From Dyella terrae (lineage in GTDB: Bacteria > Pseudomonadota > Gammaproteobacteria > Xanthomonadales > Rhodanobacteraceae): a stretch of DNA of 64,000 nt. The DNA lies in contig NZ_SIZZ01000001.1 of NCBI RefSeq assembly GCF_004322705.1, forward strand, positions 2,187,213-2,251,212, in the 5' to 3' direction. Below the pieces are notes generated by a model, which did not search any database, was not told where the DNA came from, and worked only from the letters and a program-made list of their open reading frames with translations. Position numbers and translations under genes: made by a program. This document shows, in pieces, positions 51,425 through 60,838 of the stretch (position 1 is the stretch's first letter; every line of letters starts with the position of its first letter).

Positions 51425-51763
51425 CTACGCGCCATCGCTTTCGTCTGGATGTCCATTGGCAAAGGCGATCTCGCGCGCCACCCACCACGCCTTCCACTCC
51501 TGCAACACGTCGATCACTTCGCGATCATGCTCGGGGTTGTGCCCCACGCCCATGTGCTCGGTGCTCAGCGTTCGCAGATAGGCCGCCAGTGCATCGCCCG
51601 AGCTGTCGTTATCCTGTCGCAACAACTTGACGACTTCCGGCACGTAGCTTTCGTACTCGTCGCGCGCCTGCGGTACGCCAGCGACGCGAAGGGGGTCCCA
51701 CAGGTAGTGCAGTACTTCGTCCACGCGACGTCGAAACGCTCTCTCCTGTGCGGAAAGCCCCAT
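51425..51763 (-). CDS. Conserved small protein of unknown function, 112 aa
   Basis: ATG 51763 has GGGGAG upstream. EVLHYLWDPLRVAGVPQARDEYESYVPEV is a phrase I know from many short bacterial proteins, several annotated only as hypothetical. The middle is acidic and the end has WKAWWVAREIA. It is cytosolic. It is convergent with the AlkB-like gene. Confidence 0.8.
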   Translation of the reverse strand: MGLSAQERAFRRRVDEVLHYLWDPLRVAGVPQARDEYESYVPEVVKLLRQDNDSSGDALAAYLRTLSTEHMGVGHNPEHDREVIDVLQEWKAWWVAREIAFANGHPDESDGA

Positions 51764-51876
51764 GGCCACACTCCCCTGCTGGAATCCCCGGCGCCAGCAT
51801 GCCACGCAATGCGCGCCAACAACACGTAGACGCGCATTGGAGCCACAATGGACACCCGCCCCAGCGTGCGAGAGTC

Positions 51877-53634
51877 ATGCCCCGCTTCCTGTTACGCCTG
51901 ATGCCCGGCCTGCGCGAGCTGCTGCATTACAAGCGCGAATGGTGGCGCCCCGACCTCCAGGCCGGCCTGTCGGTGGCCGCCGTGTCGTTGCCGGTCAGCA
52001 TCGCCTATGCGCAGCTGGGTGGGTTCAGTCCGATCACGGGTCTCTACAGCACGGTACTGCCGATGATCGCCTATGCGTTCTTCGGCTCATCGCGGCAGAT
52101 GATCATGGGCCCCGATGCGGCGACCTGCGCGGTGTTCTTCGCCACGCTGGCACCACTGGCGGTACCGGGCAGCGATGAGTACCTCGCACTGGCCGTATCG
52201 ATCACCATCCTCTCGGGCCTGTTCTGCATCGTGGCGGGGCGCTTCCGGCTGGGATTCCTGGGCGATTTTCTTTCGCGTCCCATCCTGATCGGCCTGCTCA
52301 ATGGCGTCGCCGTCACCATCCTGGTCAGTCAGTCCGGCAAGGTGCTCGGCCTCTCGCTCCAGGGGCGGGACACCATCGGGCAGGCGATGTCGCTGTTCAC
52401 GCAGTGGCGCCATCTGCATTGGCCCACTGTGCTGTTATCGGCCGGCACCTGCGGCGTGTTCGTCAGCATCAAGGTGTTCTGGCCACGCGGGCCCGCGGCC
52501 TTGCTGGCCGTGGTGAGCGCCCTGCTCGCCTCGTTCTTGCTCAAGCTGCCAGAGCGCGGTGTGGCGATCATCGGCGACATTCCGTCCGGATTTCCCGACT
52601 TCGTATGGCCGTCGTTTCCGCACGAAGCGCTGGGCGCACTGGTGCCTGCCTCGCTGGCGATCCTGCTTGTCAGCTTCAGCAGCACGATGCTGACGAGCCG
52701 CAGTTTCGCCAGCCGTAATGGTTACCACGTCGACGGCAACCAGGACCTGGTCGCGCTCGGCACGACGCATCTGGCGGCTGCACTGAGCCAGGGCTTCGCG
52801 GTCGGTGGTTCCAGCTCGCGCACGCTGGTGAATGATCAGGCCGGCGGCAAGAGCCGCATGGTATCGATTGTCGCCGCGCTTACCGTATTGCTGGTGCTGT
52901 TCTTCCTCACCGACGTGCTGGCGGCCATGCCGCTGGCCGCACTGGGCTCGATCCTGGTGGTTTCGGCGGTCGGCCTGATCGACTTCGGCGGCTTGCGCGA
53001 GCTGCGGCGCTTCAGCCGCGCCGAGCACCTGCTGGCGCTGGCGACGATGGCAGGCGTGATTCTCTTTGGCGTGATGTCCGGCATCGTGGTGGCCGTGGCC
53101 ATCGCCCTGCTTCGCTTCCTGACGCAGGTGACGCGTCCGGCCGAACAGCTCTTCGGGCGCATCCCCGGTTACGACGGCTTCTACGAACTGGCGCATTACC
53201 CGGAGGCGCGTGCGGTGCCGGGTCTGCTGATCTATCGTTTCGAATCGCCGCTGACGTTCTTCAACGCGGATTATTTCCGCCGTCGCGTGACCAGCCTGGT
53301 CAAGGCCAACAACCCGCGATGGGTGGTTATCGATGCCATCTCGATGACCAAGAACGACATCACGGGATTCCATGCGCTGGAAGAATTGCGGCAGGGACTG
53401 GCCGCACGCAAAGTGCAACTGGTGATTGCCGGCCGCACCGTGCAGGTACTCAATCGCCTGCGCGCCATCGGCATGGATCCGGAAGACACCGGCGTGCTGT
53501 TCTTCCCGTCGCGACAGGCCGCGCTGGCGGCCTATCTTGCCGAATACGGACCGTTCGAGGGCGTGGACCCGTCGCGCCTGCTGCCGGCTTTCCTGCGCGG
53601 CGGCACGGGCCAGCGCGCCGCGGAAACTAGCTGA
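51877..53634 (+). CDS. SulP-family anion transporter with STAS domain, 585 aa
   Basis: The N-terminal 400 residues form about 12 to 14 spans and include WWRPDLQAGLSVAAVSLPVS and GGFSPITGLYSTVLPMIAYA, the SulP signature. The C-terminal STAS domain (about residues 440-560) contains VVIDAISMTKNDITGFHAL. SulP carriers move sulphate, bicarbonate or dicarboxylates; the substrate cannot be chosen here. ATG 51877 is used; the frame upstream overlaps the opposite gene. Confidence 0.93.
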   Translation: MPRFLLRLMPGLRELLHYKREWWRPDLQAGLSVAAVSLPVSIAYAQLGGFSPITGLYSTVLPMIAYAFFGSSRQMIMGPDAATCAVFFATLAPLAVPGSDEYLALAVSITILSGLFCIVAGRFRLGFLGDFLSRPILIGLLNGVAVTILVSQSGKVLGLSLQGRDTIGQAMSLFTQWRHLHWPTVLLSAGTCGVFVSIKVFWPRGPAALLAVVSALLASFLLKLPERGVAIIGDIPSGFPDFVWPSFPHEALGALVPASLAILLVSFSSTMLTSRSFASRNGYHVDGNQDLVALGTTHLAAALSQGFAVGGSSSRTLVNDQAGGKSRMVSIVAALTVLLVLFFLTDVLAAMPLAALGSILVVSAVGLIDFGGLRELRRFSRAEHLLALATMAGVILFGVMSGIVVAVAIALLRFLTQVTRPAEQLFGRIPGYDGFYELAHYPEARAVPGLLIYRFESPLTFFNADYFRRRVTSLVKANNPRWVVIDAISMTKNDITGFHALEELRQGLAARKVQLVIAGRTVQVLNRLRAIGMDPEDTGVLFFPSRQAALAAYLAEYGPFEGVDPSRLLPAFLRGGTGQRAAETS

Positions 53635-53638
53635 CGGG

Positions 53639-53959
53639 TTACTTCGTGCGCCAGATCGCCTGGCGCACGAGCATGGCGATCACCAGCACCAGCACGCAGG
53701 CGCCATAGCCATACAACGCCGGCAGCACCTGCTGCCAGATGGCGCCACTGGAAGGCCCGAACTCGCCGACATCCGGCACGGTGGCCGCGTCGAAGCCGAG
53801 CACGGCGCACTGTACGGCAGCCACTGCCGATATGAGCAAGGCCGCCCAGTCGAAGGCACGGCGCGCACCGGTGCGCGGCAGGCTCTTGGGATAGGCCCAG
53901 TAGGCCCAGCCCAGGATGAGCAGCCACGGTGCCAGCAGCAGGATGGCGAGATAACGCAT
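53639..53959 (-). CDS. Three-span membrane protein, 106 aa
   Basis: Spans at about residues 4-22, 35-55 and 80-99 are evident; the end (VRQAIWRTK) is basic. It stands 38 bases behind the trpS stop on the same strand and 5 bases from the convergent transporter stop. No family recognised. Co-transcription with trpS is possible. Confidence 0.7.
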   Translation of the reverse strand: MRYLAILLLAPWLLILGWAYWAYPKSLPRTGARRAFDWAALLISAVAAVQCAVLGFDAATVPDVGEFGPSSGAIWQQVLPALYGYGACVLVLVIAMLVRQAIWRTK

Positions 53960-53997
53960 CAGTTCGAGCCCCAGTTGGTTCGGTGCCCGCCGCGCGA

Positions 53998-55368
53998 TTA
54001 TTCGATCGCGGCGAGCTGGTCCAGTGCCTCGCGCAGGCGTGCGAGGGCGTCGTCACGTGCCTGTTCATTGCCGTAGTCGGGCGTAGTGCCGATGAGCTCG
54101 CCGTCCATTTCCAGACGCAGCGAGGTCGGCTCCACTTCGATCACTGCCGATGTGGCCGTGGGACCCTTCAGGTGCTTCTGAAAGACACCGGCCGCCTTCG
54201 GATCGGCGAACGAACGCGACAGCAGCAATTCTTCGCCCTCGGCGGAGAACAGACGGAAACGGAAGCTACCATCGCCATCGCGGAAACTGGCGAAGCGCGG
54301 CAATTTGCCCGTCCTGCCGGCGGGCTTGTCGGCCGCCGCTGCCGGGGCGATGCCTACCGAAATGCCGGAGCGCAGGCCAATCGCATCACGCAGCTCGGCG
54401 ATCTTCGGCGCGGCGATGGCGCGAGCCTTGCGGGCGCCTTCCTGCAGGATCTCCTCGATCACCTGCGGACGCGCGATCAGCGCATCGTAGCTTTCGCGCA
54501 TCGGGGCAATGTCGGTCTCGATGCGCTCGAACAGCACCTGCTTGGCCTCTCCCCAACCGATGCCGTCCACCAGTGCCTGGCGGAATGCGGTCGACTCGGA
54601 CTCGCTGGCGAAGGCGCGGAAAATGGTGAAGAGCGACGAGCTGTCCGGATCCTTCGATTCACCCGGCAGGCGCGAGTCGGTGACGATGCGCATGATCGAG
54701 TCACGCAGGTGCTTCTGGCCACCGGCGAAGAGCGGAATGGTGTTGTCATAGCTTTTGGACATCTTGCGACCGTCGAGGCCGGGCAACGTAGCCACCTGCT
54801 CTTCGATGTGCGCTTCGGGCAGCGCGAAGAATTCGCGACCGTAGATGTGGTTGAAACGCTGCGCGATGTCGCGTGCCATTTCGATGTGCTGGATCTGGTC
54901 GCGACCCACCGGCACCTGCTGCGCGTTGAACGCCAGGATGTCGGCGGCCATCAGCACCGGGTACATGTAGAGGCCCGCCGTGACACCTGCGTCGGCGTCT
55001 TCGCCCGTCTCGACGTTCTTGTCGACCGAGGCCTTGTAGGCATGCGCACGATTGAGCAGGCCCTTCGCAGTGACGCAGGTAAGGAACCACATCAGTTCGG
55101 GAATTTCAGGGATGTCCGACTGGCGATAGAACGTGACGCGCTGCGGGTCGAGGCCGGCGGCCAGCCACGTCGCGGCGATTTCCAGGCGCGAGCGCTCGAT
55201 GCGGGCCGGGTCATCGCTCTTGATGAGCGCGTGGTAGTCGGCCATGAAGTAAAACGCATCGACGTCCGCGCGAAGGCTGGCCGTCACGGCGGGCCGAATG
55301 GCGCCGACGTAGTTGCCCAGGTGCGGCGTGCCGGTGGTGGTGATGCCAGTCAGTACACGGGTCTGCAT
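53998..55368 (-). CDS. trpS: Tryptophanyl-tRNA synthetase with C-terminal extension, 456 aa
   Basis: The enzyme charges tRNA-Trp. [13 protein letters not shown] is the HIGH-type motif and [12 protein letters not shown] the KMSKS motif; [17 protein letters not shown] and [10 protein letters not shown] are conserved. The catalytic and anticodon part ends near residue 345. About 100 extra residues follow an Ala-rich linker and contain [20 protein letters not shown], a DUF1508/YegP-like fold. Such an extension is known from Xanthomonadales-type TrpRS but not from the standard 330-residue enzyme. Confidence 0.95.
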   Translation of the reverse strand: MQTRVLTGITTTGTPHLGNYVGAIRPAVTASLRADVDAFYFMADYHALIKSDDPARIERSRLEIAATWLAAGLDPQRVTFYRQSDIPEIPELMWFLTCVTAKGLLNRAHAYKASVDKNVETGEDADAGVTAGLYMYPVLMAADILAFNAQQVPVGRDQIQHIEMARDIAQRFNHIYGREFFALPEAHIEEQVATLPGLDGRKMSKSYDNTIPLFAGGQKHLRDSIMRIVTDSRLPGESKDPDSSSLFTIFRAFASESESTAFRQALVDGIGWGEAKQVLFERIETDIAPMRESYDALIARPQVIEEILQEGARKARAIAAPKIAELRDAIGLRSGISVGIAPAAAADKPAGRTGKLPRFASFRDGDGSFRFRLFSAEGEELLLSRSFADPKAAGVFQKHLKGPTATSAVIEVEPTSLRLEMDGELIGTTPDYGNEQARDDALARLREALDQLAAIE

Positions 55369-55393
55369 GAGTATTTGCTTTGTAGGAGTTATG

Positions 55394-56308
55394 TCAGCGG
55401 ATCAGCGTGGACTTGCCAAACAACGATTCCACCAGGTCGACGGCGAGTTTGGCCGTCTGGTTGCGTTTGTCGAACGCGGGATTGAGTTCGACGATGTCGA
55501 GCGAGGCGAGTCGGCCGGAGTCGGCGATCATCTCCATGCACAACTGTGCTTCACGGTAATTCGGGCCACCGCGCACCGTGGTACCGACACCCGGCGCGAT
55601 GCTCGGATCGAGGAAGTCGACATCGAAGCTGACGTGCAGGTGCGTGTTTTCGTCCACGCCTTCAAGCGCCTCTTCCATCACGCGCTTCATGCCGACTTCG
55701 TCGATATGGCGCATGTCGTGAATGGCGACCTTCGCTTCCCGCACAAGGCGTTTTTCGCCTTCGTCGACCGAACGAATGCCGATCTGGCGGAAGACCTCCG
55801 GTGACGTGGCCGGCTTGCTGCCGCCCAGCGTGGTCAGTTCTTCCGGACCCATGCCACACAGGCACGCGACGGGCATGCCGTGCACGTTGCCCGACGGCGT
55901 GATCTCGGCCGTGTTGAAGTCGGCGTGCGCGTCGAGCCACAGGACGCGAAGCTTCTTGCCCTGCTCGCGGCAATGGCGCGCCACGGCGGTGATCGAACCG
56001 ATCGCCAGGCAATGGTCGCCACCAAGCATCACCGGAAGGCGCCCGGCCGATAGTTCGGTGTAGATGGCCGTGTAGACCGCGCGGTTCCAGGCCACCACGG
56101 CCGGCAGATGGCGATAGCCCTCCTCCGGCGGCAGCCAGGGATTGATCGGCCCTTGCAGGTTGCCGCGATCGACCACCTCGATGCCACGGCGCACGAGCCG
56201 ATCCATCAGGTTGGCGACGCGCAGGGCCTCGGGCCCCATCGAGGCACCGCGGTGTCCGGCGCCGATGTCGGTGGGTACACCGATCAGGGATACAGCCTGC
56301 TTGCCCAT
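55394..56308 (-). CDS. rocF: Arginase, 304 aa
   Basis: The manganese enzyme hydrolyses arginine to ornithine and urea. The metal ligands occur in [18 protein letters not shown] and SFDVDFLDP, and NVHGMPVA and the C-terminal VELNPAFD are conserved. Length is typical of bacterial arginases. It follows in the same direction as the rhodanese gene, 26 bases away. No urease or ornithine genes are in the window. Confidence 0.96.
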   Translation of the reverse strand: MGKQAVSLIGVPTDIGAGHRGASMGPEALRVANLMDRLVRRGIEVVDRGNLQGPINPWLPPEEGYRHLPAVVAWNRAVYTAIYTELSAGRLPVMLGGDHCLAIGSITAVARHCREQGKKLRVLWLDAHADFNTAEITPSGNVHGMPVACLCGMGPEELTTLGGSKPATSPEVFRQIGIRSVDEGEKRLVREAKVAIHDMRHIDEVGMKRVMEEALEGVDENTHLHVSFDVDFLDPSIAPGVGTTVRGGPNYREAQLCMEMIADSGRLASLDIVELNPAFDKRNQTAKLAVDLVESLFGKSTLIR

Positions 56309-56334
56309 GTTTCCTCGACTACGACGCTGTGGTT

Positions 56335-56727
56335 CTAAGGTTGCGCACCCGCTTCGCGCACCAGCGGGAGTTTTTCCTCGCGCCAGGCGTTCATGCTGCC
56401 ATCAAGGAGGCGCACGTGGGTGTAGCCCCGTGCCTCCAGGATTTCCTGGGCCTTGGCGGCGCGACGGCCGGAAACGCAGTAGACGACGATTTCCCGGTCG
56501 CGCGGCACGCCAAGCGCAGTGTAGCGCCCGGATAGTTGCTCTACGGGGACATTGAGGGCGCCTTCGATGTGGCCGTCGCGGAACTCGTCGGCGCGACGGA
56601 CATCGAGCAGGAACGGAGCCTGCCCGGCTTGCTGGCGCTGGATCAGCTCGGTGCGCGCAAGCGGCGCATCGGCGGCTCCCGCCGCACCGGCCAGGACCAG
56701 AAGGATGACCAGGGCGGCAAGGCGCAT
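56335..56727 (-). CDS. Periplasmic single-domain rhodanese, 130 aa
   Basis: Residues 1-18 form a signal peptide (GAAGAAD). The rhodanese domain has FLLDVRRADEFRDGHIEGAL, and the active-site loop VVYCVSGRRA with catalytic Cys. It transfers sulphur from thiosulphate or acts as a thiol carrier in the periplasm. The arginase gene follows at 26 bases and the tRNA-Thr gene precedes it on the same strand. Confidence 0.92.
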   Translation of the reverse strand: MRLAALVILLVLAGAAGAADAPLARTELIQRQQAGQAPFLLDVRRADEFRDGHIEGALNVPVEQLSGRYTALGVPRDREIVVYCVSGRRAAKAQEILEARGYTHVRLLDGSMNAWREEKLPLVREAGAQP

Positions 56728-56742
56728 GCGGGATCCTCGAAA

Positions 56743-56818
56743 TGGTGCCGACAGTCCGACTCGAACGGACGACCTACCGCTTACAAGGCGGTTGCTCTAC
56801 CAACTGAGCTATGCCGGC
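56743..56818 (-). tRNA. tRNA-Thr (anticodon UGU)
   Basis: The 76-base cloverleaf on the minus strand has the acceptor GCCGGCA paired with TGTCGGC, a D-arm AGCTCAGTTGGTAGAGC, anticodon arm ACCGC-CTTGTAA-GCGGT, T-arm GTTCGAGTC and an encoded CCA end. The loop gives anticodon UGU, reading ACA threonine codons. No adjacent integrase or attachment-site repeat is seen. Confidence 0.97.
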
Positions 56819-56854
56819 GAAGCCCTGCAGTCTAGCAGGACGACCGCAGCGCAC

Positions 56855-57595
56855 TCAAAAACAACCGGTGCTGTGCGAACCGACGCCGGGGCCACGGACT
56901 TTGCTGCGCCAGTCGAAACGACTGCCGTCGGCCACGGCCAGGTCCAGCCAGTATTCGGGCACGGTCTCCGTACGCTCGGTCATCAGCGCGGAGAAACCCG
57001 CCGCGACCACTTCGTCGCGGCGTTTGCGGGCATTGGCCGGGTCCTTGAACAGGCCCAGCGAGATGGTGTTGGGCTGGCCGCCCGAACCCACCACGAAGTA
57101 GTCGTCGATATGCGCGGCACTGAGACGACGCGCCTGTTCCAGCGCCTGTTCGCGGCTGGCGCTGGCCGGCAGGTAGACCCACCAGCCGCGGGACTGGGTC
57201 GTCTGCTCCTGGCGCGAGCGCATGCGCGCCGCCTGCGCGGTCAGGGCGGCGCGCGCCGTGCGCATGTCCTGTGGCGTCGGGAACGGGCCGATCGAGATGC
57301 AGGTGAAGCTGTTCGGCTTTGGCGCCGGACGGGGCAGTTCCGCAGCCGGTGCCACCGTCGAGGCGGCCGCCGTCGTGGGGCCGGATACGCTGCTGGCCTG
57401 CGCGGTGGCGCCGCTGGTTGCCGGCGTGACGGGCACGGGCTCGGGTGCGACCGGTCGCTCGGACAACAGGCGCAGCTGGGGCACGCCCGAATCGGCCGCG
57501 CTGCGATTGCGCGCATCGTCCTGCCCCAGCCACAGCCATGCGCCGACGGCGATATTCAGGGCGATCAGGAGGACGAAGAACAGACGAACCAGCAT
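56855..57595 (-). CDS. SPOR-domain protein, 246 aa
   Basis: One N-terminal span (residues 3-24, FFVLLIALNIAVGAWLWLG) is followed by a Pro/Ala/Thr-rich linker to about residue 95 and a SPOR-like domain (CISIGPFPTPQDMRTARAAL, GWWVYLPASASREQALEQAR, ISLGLFKDPANARKRRDEV). SPOR domains bind denuded peptidoglycan at division sites. The gene follows coaX and birA in one operon, the usual order in Xanthomonadales. Confidence 0.88.
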   Translation of the reverse strand: MLVRLFFVLLIALNIAVGAWLWLGQDDARNRSAADSGVPQLRLLSERPVAPEPVPVTPATSGATAQASSVSGPTTAAASTVAPAAELPRPAPKPNSFTCISIGPFPTPQDMRTARAALTAQAARMRSRQEQTTQSRGWWVYLPASASREQALEQARRLSAAHIDDYFVVGSGGQPNTISLGLFKDPANARKRRDEVVAAGFSALMTERTETVPEYWLDLAVADGSRFDWRSKVRGPGVGSHSTGCF

Positions 57596-57628
57596 CAGGA
57601 CACCGCGCAACGAATCGGAAACGACATT

Positions 57629-58387
57629 CTAGGAAGCCCTACCCACGCCGGACTGCGCATTCGCCCACACGTCCAGTCCATGCAGCACACCGTCGGCGAC
57701 GAGTTCGACCGGCAGCGCCAGCAACGATTTCAGACTTTCCCCGTCACCGCCGCCGATGCGAACCACGGCGTTCGCACCCAGCGCGGGCGACATGTGGGCC
57801 ACAAAGCGTTCCACCAGCGCAGCTGCGGCCTGCCAGCATCCGGACGCGACGGCGTCGGCGGTATTGTCGGCGGCATCGACGACGCGGCCCGGGCGTTCGG
57901 GACGAACGCGCGCGGTGGCACCCAGCAGCGATTGCTGCATGAGCTGCGGGCCGGGTGCGATCAGACCGCCCAGATGATGACCGTCGTCCGTCAGGGCATC
58001 GAGCGTCAGCGCGGTGCCGACGCCGACCAGGACGCAGGCGCCAACGCCGTCGGCATGCGCGGCGACCATCGCCAGGAAACGATCGATGCCCAGCCGGTGC
58101 GGCTCGGCATAGGCATTGCGCACACCGCAGCCGTCGGCTGGCGTGCGTACCCAGTTCGGCGCGATACCCCAACGTGCGGCCAGCACCTCTTCCACCACGC
58201 GCTCTCGCGCCGCATCAACCACGGACGCAGCCCACACTTCGGTGGGCGCATCGTGCGGCGCCCAGGCGGCGCGGAGGCCGGTGGCGATATCGTCGTCCCA
58301 GCTGATGGCATCGCGATTCATGGCATCTACCGCGCCGGGCAGCCACCATTTCAGGCGCGTGTTGCCGAGATCGAGCAGAAGCCTCAT
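57629..58387 (-). CDS. coaX: Type III pantothenate kinase, 252 aa
   Basis: The enzyme phosphorylates pantothenate in coenzyme A synthesis. LLLDLGNTRLKWW carries the first phosphate motif, LGIDRFLAMVAAH the second, and VLVGVGTALTLDAL the third. ATG 58387 overlaps the birA stop by ATGA, so the two are translationally coupled. Length is normal. SPOR gene follows. Confidence 0.94.
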   Translation of the reverse strand: MRLLLDLGNTRLKWWLPGAVDAMNRDAISWDDDIATGLRAAWAPHDAPTEVWAASVVDAARERVVEEVLAARWGIAPNWVRTPADGCGVRNAYAEPHRLGIDRFLAMVAAHADGVGACVLVGVGTALTLDALTDDGHHLGGLIAPGPQLMQQSLLGATARVRPERPGRVVDAADNTADAVASGCWQAAAALVERFVAHMSPALGANAVVRIGGGDGESLKSLLALPVELVADGVLHGLDVWANAQSGVGRAS

Positions 58388-59355
58388 GCGCGTCGCACCG
58401 ATACGTCGGCGCTGTCGAAGCTCTGCAAGCCTTCCTCGGTACGCACGCAAAGGGCGCCGCGCGCATCCACGCCCGCGCCCACGCCGTCCCATTGCGCCTG
58501 CGGACCTTGCACGCGCAACGGTGCGCCGCGCAGCAGGTCGTGGCTTGCGTAGTCATCGACGAAACCGGCAAAGCCCTGGCGGTCGAATTGATCCAGGCCC
58601 TCGCACAACGCCGTGATCAGGGCGGCGGCGACGCGATTTCGATCCGGCGCCTCACCACCTGCCAGGGTAGCCAGATCACTGATCGGCTGGCCCGCCTGCT
58701 GGCGCAGGGCATCGGTGAGCCGCAGATTGAGACCGATGCCGATGACCGCCGCGCACGGTCCCTGATACTCACCACTGAGTTCGACCAGGATGCCCGCGAG
58801 CTTGCCGTCCGGCGTCAGCACGTCGTTCGGCCATTTGAGCCCGGCATCGCACAGACCCAGGGCACCCAGCGCGCGCATCACGATGACGCCCACGGCGAGC
58901 GAAAGGCCGGTCAAGGAGGCGAAACCGCCATCGAAGCGCTTCAGGCACGAGAGATACAGATTGAGTCCCGGCGGCGACAACCAGGTGCGGCCCCGGCGAC
59001 CGCGCCCGGCGCTCTGCGTCTCGGCGATCACGACGCTCAGGTCCGGCGCGGCGGCACCGCGTCGCTGCAGTTCGCTGGACGTCGAATCGATTTCCCAGAC
59101 CACGTCGAGCGCACCCAGGCGCTTGCGCCATGGGGTTGGCACGCCAGCGCGAATGGCCTTGGCATCGAGCATCTGGATGGGCCACGGCAGGCGGTAACCC
59201 GCCGAGCCACGCGCTTCGATGGGAACTCCGCGCGACCGCAAGGCTTCGATCTGTTTCCAGACGGCAGCACGCGTCACGCCGAAATGCTCGGCCAGTGCTT
59301 CGCCGGACATGGCTTCGCCCCCGGCCAGCTTGGTCAGCAATGGTTGCGCCTGCAT
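58384..59355 (-). CDS. birA: Biotin-protein ligase / repressor BirA, 323 aa
   Basis: An N-terminal winged helix (MSGEALAEHFGVTRAAVWKQI) precedes the ligase domain with the biotinoyl-AMP motif AGRGRRGRTWLSPPG, LKWPNDVLTPDGKLAGILVE and GIGLNL. The C-terminal SH3-like domain is present. So the protein can both ligate biotin and act as a repressor of biotin genes. ATG 59355 is used; a GTG 11 codons earlier is possible. It heads the birA-coaX-SPOR operon. Confidence 0.95.
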   Translation of the reverse strand: MQAQPLLTKLAGGEAMSGEALAEHFGVTRAAVWKQIEALRSRGVPIEARGSAGYRLPWPIQMLDAKAIRAGVPTPWRKRLGALDVVWEIDSTSSELQRRGAAAPDLSVVIAETQSAGRGRRGRTWLSPPGLNLYLSCLKRFDGGFASLTGLSLAVGVIVMRALGALGLCDAGLKWPNDVLTPDGKLAGILVELSGEYQGPCAAVIGIGLNLRLTDALRQQAGQPISDLATLAGGEAPDRNRVAAALITALCEGLDQFDRQGFAGFVDDYASHDLLRGAPLRVQGPQAQWDGVGAGVDARGALCVRTEEGLQSFDSADVSVRRA

Positions 59356-59699
59356 CAAAGAATCATCGCCATTCAAAGGACCCGGAACGCTGACCCGAGG
59401 GCCGCCGGGATACATGGAGTACGCCGTAAACCGGGGCATCTTAGAGCCTCCGTTCCGCGCTGTGGAGCATGGTCGCCGAAAGTCATGGCTCAGCGTGATT
59501 GCGACGCATGATCGCCCAACAAATCAGGCATTTCCCAGTGTTTGAGGACGCCATCGTCGATGCACGGACGCGACATTTCCTCCGGGTCATGACCTTTGGG
59601 ACTGTTGACTCAGTCGTTTCCTATCGTGGGCACTGGCATCCGCCTCCCGATTCTGAGACGATCCGGACCTTCGCTAGCGGATCAAGGGGTTGAGCCGCC
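59356..59699. other. Intergenic region of 344 bases upstream of birA and 59700
   Basis: A plus-strand frame from ATG 59508 to 59693 (61 codons, with HFPVFEDAIVDARTRHFL) precedes the 59700 gene but has no ribosome-binding site and no recognisable domain, so I leave it unannotated. No repeats or RNA genes are seen. Confidence 0.4.
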
Positions 59700-60014
59700 A
59701 TGGGCATCCGGACATATCTATTCATCGGCATCATCTCTGTCGGCAGCCTCCAGGTTGCAGCGGCAGCAGACGCTGATGCGCGTGATATCAACGCCCTGCA
59801 GCGCTCCTCGGTCGATGCCTCGGGCACGCGTGACGTCAGCGGCAACGGCGGTGATGCGCTGGGCGTGACCCACAGCAGCAGCACGCCCTCCCAGGCCAGC
59901 CCGACCAACGGCAGCAATAACGAAAACTGCCCGACCGATGGCTCGTCCGACGCGCAGCACAGCCGCCGCGTGAATATTGGCTGGCAGTCGTTGCTGCCGG
60001 GCTCGATCCAGTAA
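59700..60014 (+). CDS. Small secreted Ser/Asn-rich protein, 104 aa
   Basis: Residues 1-22 form a signal peptide (QVAAAAD). The mature part is low-complexity: GVTHSSSTPSQASPTNGSNN, with one Cys and a terminal RRVNIGWQSLLPGSIQ. Comparable short proteins precede mtfA in related genomes as I recall, but no function is known. The mtfA-like gene begins 9 bases after its stop. Confidence 0.65.
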   Translation: MGIRTYLFIGIISVGSLQVAAAADADARDINALQRSSVDASGTRDVSGNGGDALGVTHSSSTPSQASPTNGSNNENCPTDGSSDAQHSRRVNIGWQSLLPGSIQ

Positions 60015-60022
60015 GTCGTTCC

Positions 60023-60790
60023 GTGGCAGGAGCCTGGTGGCGACAGCTATTGTCGCGCTTCGACCCGCCCCCCATTCCTGACACGCTCTGGCGCCGCGCA
60101 CTGGCGCAATGTCCGCTTGCGCGCCGACTTGACGAACCACGCCTGACGGCCCTCGCCGGACTCAGCGCCACTTTCCTCTCGCGCAAGCGCTTCCATGCCC
60201 TGGCCGGTGCCACGCTGGACGAACGCACGCGCGTCCTGATCGCCATGCAAGCCTGTCTGCCCGCGCTTCACCAGGGCATCGACGCGCTGCGCGGCTGGCG
60301 TGAAATCCTGATTTATCCTGGCGAGTTCAAAGCCCGTCGCAGCCACCACGACGAACTCAGCGGTGTCGTCAGCGAAACCGATGACATCCTCATCGGCGAA
60401 GCCTGGGAACGCGGTCCGCTGGTGCTGTCCCTGGCAGACGTGCAACTGGACCTGGAACAACCGTGGGACGGTTTCAATGTGGTCGTCCACGAGATGGCTC
60501 ACAAGTTCGACATGCTCGACGGCGCACCCGATGGCGTTCCGTTGTTGCCAGCACACATCGAGCGACGCGAATGGATCCTGGCTTTCCAGCGTGCATTCGA
60601 TCACCACTCCGACGATGTCGCGCGCGGACGCGACACGCTGATCGACCCCTACGGTGCCGAGGCGGCCGACGAGTACTTTGCCGTGGTGAGCGAACTGCAC
60701 TGGTCGCAGCCTGGCGTACTGCAGCGAGCCGCACCGACTGTCGCGCAGTTGCTCACGGCGTACTACGGCGAATCGCCGGCACCCGTCTGA
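60023..60790 (+). CDS. mtfA: MtfA-like zinc peptidase (M90), 255 aa
   Basis: The zinc motif H156-EMA-H160 in VVVHEMAHKFDMLDG and the third ligand in DEYFAVVSE identify the MtfA family, whose E. coli member cleaves peptides and interacts with the Mlc repressor of glucose uptake. ARALAQCPLARRL and LILIYPGEF-like stretches are family features. The GTG start has a weak ribosome-binding site and may rely on coupling with the 59700 gene. Confidence 0.92.
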   Translation: MAGAWWRQLLSRFDPPPIPDTLWRRALAQCPLARRLDEPRLTALAGLSATFLSRKRFHALAGATLDERTRVLIAMQACLPALHQGIDALRGWREILIYPGEFKARRSHHDELSGVVSETDDILIGEAWERGPLVLSLADVQLDLEQPWDGFNVVVHEMAHKFDMLDGAPDGVPLLPAHIERREWILAFQRAFDHHSDDVARGRDTLIDPYGAEAADEYFAVVSELHWSQPGVLQRAAPTVAQLLTAYYGESPAPV

Positions 60791-60797
60791 GCGGATA

Positions 60798-60824
60798 CAA
60801 AAAAGGCGCCCGGGAGCGCCTTTT
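60798..60824. terminator. Bidirectional terminator between mtfA and phoQ
   Basis: AAAAGGCGC and GCGCCTTTT form a 9-bp stem with the loop CCGGGA, A-rich on the left and T-rich on the right. It lies between the convergent stops at 60790 and 60839. Confidence 0.88.
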
Positions 60825-60838
60825 CCAATCCGAGCCGA

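Noticed and set aside
56743-56818. tRNA-Thr as an integration site of a genomic island
   Set aside because: No integrase gene and no direct repeat of the tRNA 3' end was found nearby; flanks are conserved housekeeping genes.
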